This document shows positions 60,299 through 64,000 of a stretch of 64,000 bases of DNA, one piece after another; within the stretch, counting starts at the first letter, position 1; the number at the start of each line of letters is the position of its first letter. A program made the translations under genes and the position numbers. The stretch is taken from assembly GCA_963835375.1 (NCBI GenBank), contig CAWIGB010000038.1, positions 381,089-445,088 of the forward strand. The letters are read 5' to 3'. Source of the stretch: Salinisphaera sp963835375. Its GTDB lineage: Bacteria; Pseudomonadota; Gammaproteobacteria; Nevskiales; Salinisphaeraceae. The notes under the pieces are model-generated. The model was not told where the DNA came from. It did not search any database and was given only the letters and a program-made list of their open reading frames with translations.

Positions 60299-60978
60299 TG
60301 ATTGAAGCGGACAAACATCCTCATGTGCGCGGTTTCGGCATGGCCTCGGCCCGAAGCCGGGCGCGTCTTATATCGCGTCTCGAACAACTCGGCATCGGTG
60401 ACGAACGCGTGCTGGAGGCGATGAACCGTGTCCCGCGGCACATGTTCGTGGACGAGGCCATGACCAGCCGCGCATACGACGACACGGCGCTGCCGATCGG
60501 CTATGGCCAGACGATTTCGCAGCCTTACATCGTGGCGCAGATGACGAGTCTGCTGCTGGCCGATGGGGTGCCTGATCATGTGCTCGAGATCGGCACCGGC
60601 AGCGGTTATCAGGCCGCGGTTCTGGCCGAACTGATCGATACGGTCTATACCGTCGAACGCATCAAGCCGCTCTACGATCAGGCGCGTCGGCGATTCGCGG
60701 AGCTCGGCTACCGCAACATTCGCTCGCGGGAGGCGCGCGACGACGTGCTGGGGCTGCCGTCTTATGGTCCCTTCGATGTCATTCTGGTGACGGCGGGGGC
60801 CGAGACGCTGCCGACGTCGCTGTACGAGCAGATGGCCGAGCAGGGCCGCATGATCGTGCCGGTGGGCGCGACCGGGGGCGGGCAGCGTCTGGTCGTGGTA
60901 CGCCGTCAGGGCCAGGCGTTCCAGCGCGAGGATCTCGACCCGGTAAGCTTTGTGCCGTTGATCGAAGGTCACGACTGA
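60298..60978 (+). CDS. pcm: Protein-L-isoaspartate O-methyltransferase
   Basis: 226 residues from the ATG at 60298. MFVDEAMTSRAYDDTALPIG, GYGQTISQPYIVAQMT and the SAM motif VLEIGTGSGYQAAVLAEL are clear. It repairs isoaspartyl residues in aged proteins. It overlaps both neighbours by TGATG. Confidence 0.97.
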   Translation: MIEADKHPHVRGFGMASARSRARLISRLEQLGIGDERVLEAMNRVPRHMFVDEAMTSRAYDDTALPIGYGQTISQPYIVAQMTSLLLADGVPDHVLEIGTGSGYQAAVLAELIDTVYTVERIKPLYDQARRRFAELGYRNIRSREARDDVLGLPSYGPFDVILVTAGAETLPTSLYEQMAEQGRMIVPVGATGGGQRLVVVRRQGQAFQREDLDPVSFVPLIEGHD

Positions 60979-61553
60979 TGTGGCGTCGGCTCTACGCTGC
61001 CGTGGTCCGCGCAGCGGCTCATCGGCATGCGCAGGGCTGGCTGGTCGCGCTCGCCTTCGCCGAGAGCTCGTTTTTCCCGATCCCCCCGGACGTCATGCTC
61101 GTTCCGATGACGCTGGCCCGGCGCGAGCGTTTCATCCGCTATGCAGTCATCGCCACGCTGGGATCGGCCGTGGGCGGCGTTTTCGGCTACCTGATCGGAT
61201 CGCTGTTCATCGAGCAGATACTTCCGTGGCTGGATAATCTGGGGTATGGGCAAGGTTACGAGACGGTCCGGCACTGGTTCACCGAATATGGTTTCTGGGC
61301 GGTTCTGTTTGCCGGTTTCTCGCCGGTGCCCTATAAACTTTTCACCATTGCCGCAGGCGCGCTCGAGATGCCGGTGCTGGCTTTCGTTCTTGCATCGATC
61401 GTCGGGCGCGGCGCACGGTTTTTTCTGATCGCCGGGCTTGTGCGCTGGCTCGGGCCGGTGTTCGAGGACCGACTACTCAAGTATCTGGACTGGATCGGAT
61501 GGATATTCGTCGTCTTGGTCGTGATCGCCTACCTGGTTTATCGCGTCGTCTAG
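60978..61553 (+). CDS. YqaA/DedA-family membrane protein
   Basis: 191 residues with about four to five hydrophobic segments. The DedA-type re-entrant motif is ESSFFPIPPDVMLVPMTLA, and a second is FAGFSPVPYKLFTIAAGAL. The family includes lipid flippases; the precise role of YqaA proteins is unknown. It sits between pcm and nlpD, as in Pseudomonas. The 3' end overlaps the best nlpD start by 55 bases. Confidence 0.9.
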   Translation: MWRRLYAAVVRAAAHRHAQGWLVALAFAESSFFPIPPDVMLVPMTLARRERFIRYAVIATLGSAVGGVFGYLIGSLFIEQILPWLDNLGYGQGYETVRHWFTEYGFWAVLFAGFSPVPYKLFTIAAGALEMPVLAFVLASIVGRGARFFLIAGLVRWLGPVFEDRLLKYLDWIGWIFVVLVVIAYLVYRVV

Positions 61554-62509
61554 CGCCAGTGGCCGGCGTGGCCGTTGTTCTGATGGCCGGCACGATGCTG
61601 GTGGCCGGCTGTTCGGTCAGTCGCGCCATGCGGCCGGGCAGTTATACCGTACAGCGCGGCGATACGCTGTCCGAGATCGCGCAGCGCTACAACATCGACT
61701 GGCACCAACTGGCGCGCTGGAATCATATCGGCCCACCGTATCGCCTCGACGTGGGACAACAGCTGACGCTGAAGCCGTATCCGCGGCTCGACTATGCGCA
61801 TATGTCGGGCGCGCAGTACCCGGCGTCGAATCAGAGCGGTTACGGCTCCAGTCGGCAGCCCGCAGATCAGTCGAGCGTATCGAACGGCCACGTGCAGCCG
61901 CTCGATACGCCGAGCGCGCCGACCGTCACCCGCAATCCGGTGTCAACGGCGTCGCACGACTCCTCGGGCGCGTCGTCTTCGCCGGCACCGGGAGATAACC
62001 GCGCGAGCACGAATACCGGCACCGGCACCGAAAATGCGGCACAACAGCAGCAGACGAATTCCCGGGAAGAGAATTCGATCGACCACGCCACCGCGTCGGC
62101 CGCGACAAGACAGACCACGGTCAAGGCCGGGGGACCGAGTGCGGACGGCTGGCAATGGCCGGCCAGCGGCTCGTTGCTACGCGCCTACGACCCGTCGGCC
62201 CGACGACGCGGCATCGAGATCGGCGGCAAGGTCGGATCGCCGATCTATGCGGCCTCCAGCGGCACGGTCGTCTACAACGGCTCCGGGCTGAAGGGCTACG
62301 GCAAGCTGATCATCATCAAGCACGACGAACATTATCTGTCGGCTTATGGCTTCGTTGACAAAAGTCTCGTCAAGCAGGGGCAGTCGGTCGCCGCGGGCGC
62401 GCACGTGGCCAATATGGGGCTGGGCCCCGGCAACAAGCCGATGCTGCATTTCGAGATTCGTCATGACGGCGATCCGATCGATCCGCAGAAGGTGCTGCCC
62501 GACCGTTGA
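61499..62509 (+). CDS. nlpD: NlpD-type murein hydrolase activator lipoprotein
   Basis: 336 residues from the ATG at 61499. This start supplies an Arg-rich n-region before the lipobox LVAGC; the alternative GTG at 61559 would leave no positive charge. Domains are a LysM repeat (GSYTVQRGDTLSEIAQRYNI), a long low-complexity Ser/Thr/Asn/Gln linker, and an M23-type domain (GKVGSPIYAASSGTVVYNGS; MLHFEIRHDGDPIDPQ). Key zinc ligands of active M23 peptidases are missing, as in other NlpD proteins, which activate the amidase AmiC rather than cut murein. rpoS, normally downstream, is absent here. Confidence 0.92.
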   Translation: MDIRRLGRDRLPGLSRRLAPVAGVAVVLMAGTMLVAGCSVSRAMRPGSYTVQRGDTLSEIAQRYNIDWHQLARWNHIGPPYRLDVGQQLTLKPYPRLDYAHMSGAQYPASNQSGYGSSRQPADQSSVSNGHVQPLDTPSAPTVTRNPVSTASHDSSGASSSPAPGDNRASTNTGTGTENAAQQQQTNSREENSIDHATASAATRQTTVKAGGPSADGWQWPASGSLLRAYDPSARRRGIEIGGKVGSPIYAASSGTVVYNGSGLKGYGKLIIIKHDEHYLSAYGFVDKSLVKQGQSVAAGAHVANMGLGPGNKPMLHFEIRHDGDPIDPQKVLPDR

Positions 62510-62641
62510 ACGGGGCGGCGCTCCGGTAGTGCCGGCCCCCCGAATCTGGCAGACTCCGACGTTTGACCGATGGCCATCACGGCATCGTCCAGGGATACCC
62601 CAGCCGCCCGCCGTGCGGGCGACCCAACCGCCTGAAACAAC

Positions 62642-63849
62642 ATGTCCGACGCTTCATCGAAATCCAACTTCGTACGCATCAATCGCTTACCGCCGTACGT
62701 CTTCGCGATTATCAACGAGCTGAAGCAGGCCGCCCGAGCGCGGGGCGAGGACATCATCGACTTCGGCATGGGCAACCCGGACCGGCCCACGCCACCGCAT
62801 ATCGTGGAGAAGCTGACCGAGGCGGTACAACGCCCGGACACGCATCGTTATTCGGTCTCACGCGGCGTGTTGCGCCTGCGCCAGGCGATCTCGGCCTGGT
62901 ACAAGCGACGTTATGACGTGGATATCGATCCCGAGAGCGAAGCGATCGTCACCATGGGTTCGAAGGAAGGGCTGGCGCATCTGATGCTCGCCATCCTCGA
63001 GCACGGCGATCAGGTGCTGGTCCCGAACCCCGCGTATCCGATCCATCCCTACGGCGCGGTGATCGCGGGCGCCGACGTGCGTCACGTGCGCATGATGCCG
63101 GATACCGACTTCTTCGCAGAACTGGAAAAGGCGATAAAGGAAGCCTGGCCGCGGCCGAAGATGATGCTGCTTAATTTTCCGAGCAATCCGACCACGCAGT
63201 GTGTGGATCTGGAATTCTTCGAGCGCATGGTCGCGATGGCGCGCGAATACGATCTCTGGATCGTGCAGGATCTGGCCTACGCTGATCTCGACGTTCGATG
63301 GTTATGAGGCACCGTCGATTCTGCAGGTGCCGGGCGCCAAGGACGTCGCGGTAGAGTGTTTCACTCTATCCAAGAGCTACAATATGCCGGGTTGGCGTGT
63401 CGGTTTCATGTGCGGCAACCGAGAATTGATCGCAGCGCTGGCGCGCATGAAATCCTATCTGGACTACGGCATGTTCACGCCAGTTCAGGTCGCCGCGATC
63501 GCCGCGCTCAACGGTCCTCAGGAGTGCGTCGGCGAGATCCGCGACATCTATGACAGCGTCGCGATGTCTTCTGCGATGGTCTCAACGAGTTCGGTTGGAC
63601 GGTGGCGAGCCCAAGGCGACGATGTTCGTCTGGGCCCGGATCCCGGAAGCCTATCAGCACATGGGATCGCTGGAATTCACCAAGAAACTGCTGGCCGAGG
63701 CGGATGTGGCGGTGTCGCCAGGTATTGGATTCGGTGAATATGGTGATACCCATGTCCGTATCGGACTGATCGAGAACGAACAGCGCACGCGCCAGGCTCT
63801 GCGCAATATCAAGCGCATGTTCCGACGCGATGGCGTCGAGGCGGCGTAG
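62642..63849 (+). CDS. alaC: Alanine-synthesising transaminase AlaC-type (three frameshifts)
   Basis: Start ATG at 62642. It follows E. coli AlaC closely: RINRLPPYVFAIINELKQAA, IDFGMGNPDRPTPPHIVEKL, MGSKEGLAHLML and the PLP-lysine motif FTLSKSYNMPGWRVGFMCGN. The frame breaks near 63292 (one extra G), 63556 (one C lost) and 63616 (one C lost), then continues FVWARIPEAYQHMGSLEFTK to 63849. Correcting these gives 402 residues. It is a fold-type I aminotransferase making alanine from pyruvate and glutamate. Enzymes of this family can sometimes replace DapC, which is relevant because dapC is not in its usual place here. Confidence 0.93.
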
Positions 63850-64000
63850 GGCGGCGCGCCGGGCACAGACGGCTGCGCGTCGGGCGAGACGTCCGCGTCG
63901 CGTGGGGCGGGTCGCTCGAGCTTCTATTTTCAGACGCGTCGACGACGGATGACCGCCGCCCGCCTCGGGCGCGAGAATTTTAGCAAACGAGGAACAGTCA
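63850..64000 (+). promoter_or_regulatory. Leader of a gene starting just past the window
   Basis: No gene fits these 151 bases, but GAGGAA at 63989-63994 is a strong ribosome site and the window ends six bases later, where an ATG would be expected. In related genomes homoserine dehydrogenase (hom) follows alaC, so that is my guess. Confidence 0.5.

Overview
This 64 kb window comes from a GC-rich gammaproteobacterium. The housekeeping gene order is strongly Pseudomonas-like: rpsB-tsf-pyrH-frr-uppS-cdsA-rseP-bamA-skp-lpxD-fabZ-lpxA-lpxB-rnhB-dnaE-accA-tilS-pyrG-kdsA-eno-ftsB-truD-surE-pcm-yqaA-nlpD. LPS genes, type IV minor pilins and BamA show a Gram-negative cell. I suspect a deep-branching, possibly marine or halophilic, lineage such as Salinisphaera, but nothing here proves it.

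Layout. Positions 1-5345 (minus): type IV pilus minor pilin operon fimT-pilV-pilW-pilX-pilY1, with pilY1 cut by the window edge. 5793-16483: an accessory sugar locus. It holds a DUF2291 protein, a ribose-type ABC importer, a GntR/FadR regulator and four enzymes that match consecutive steps of D-apiose breakdown (ApsD, ApnL, ApnO, OiaC), plus a decayed MFS transporter. Three transcription units of this locus share a TTGGTATRATGA element. 16484-19090: sparse region with a small lipoprotein, tRNA-Thr, tRNA-Ser and class I fructose-bisphosphate aldolase. 19134-20990: cyclic-nucleotide-binding/patatin protein. 21037-23364 (minus): dapD, an ArsC-like gene and dapE. 23436-30157: LysR regulator and a non-phosphorylative L-rhamnose operon (rhmD, damaged rhaM, lactonase, rhamnose dehydrogenase, rhmA, aldA). 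30244-62509: glnD and map, then the long housekeeping block. 62642-63849: alaC.

How they work together. The two sugar islands would turn D-apiose into L-erythrulose and L-rhamnose into pyruvate plus L-lactate. Both sugars occur together in plant pectin (rhamnogalacturonan II), so the window looks like part of a plant or seagrass polysaccharide diet. The rhamnose island lies between dapD and glnD, where related genomes carry dapC.

Two genome-level oddities stand out. First, dxr, ispD and ispF (MEP isoprenoid pathway) are all missing from their conserved slots although the neighbours are intact, and rpoS is missing behind nlpD. Second, many genes, including essential dnaE, are split by single-base indels that cluster in short stretches and are mostly insertions (often GGC read as GGGC). 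These look like local sequence errors rather than true gene decay. I therefore annotate such genes across the breaks and mark them. The MFS remnant is the one clear true pseudogene.
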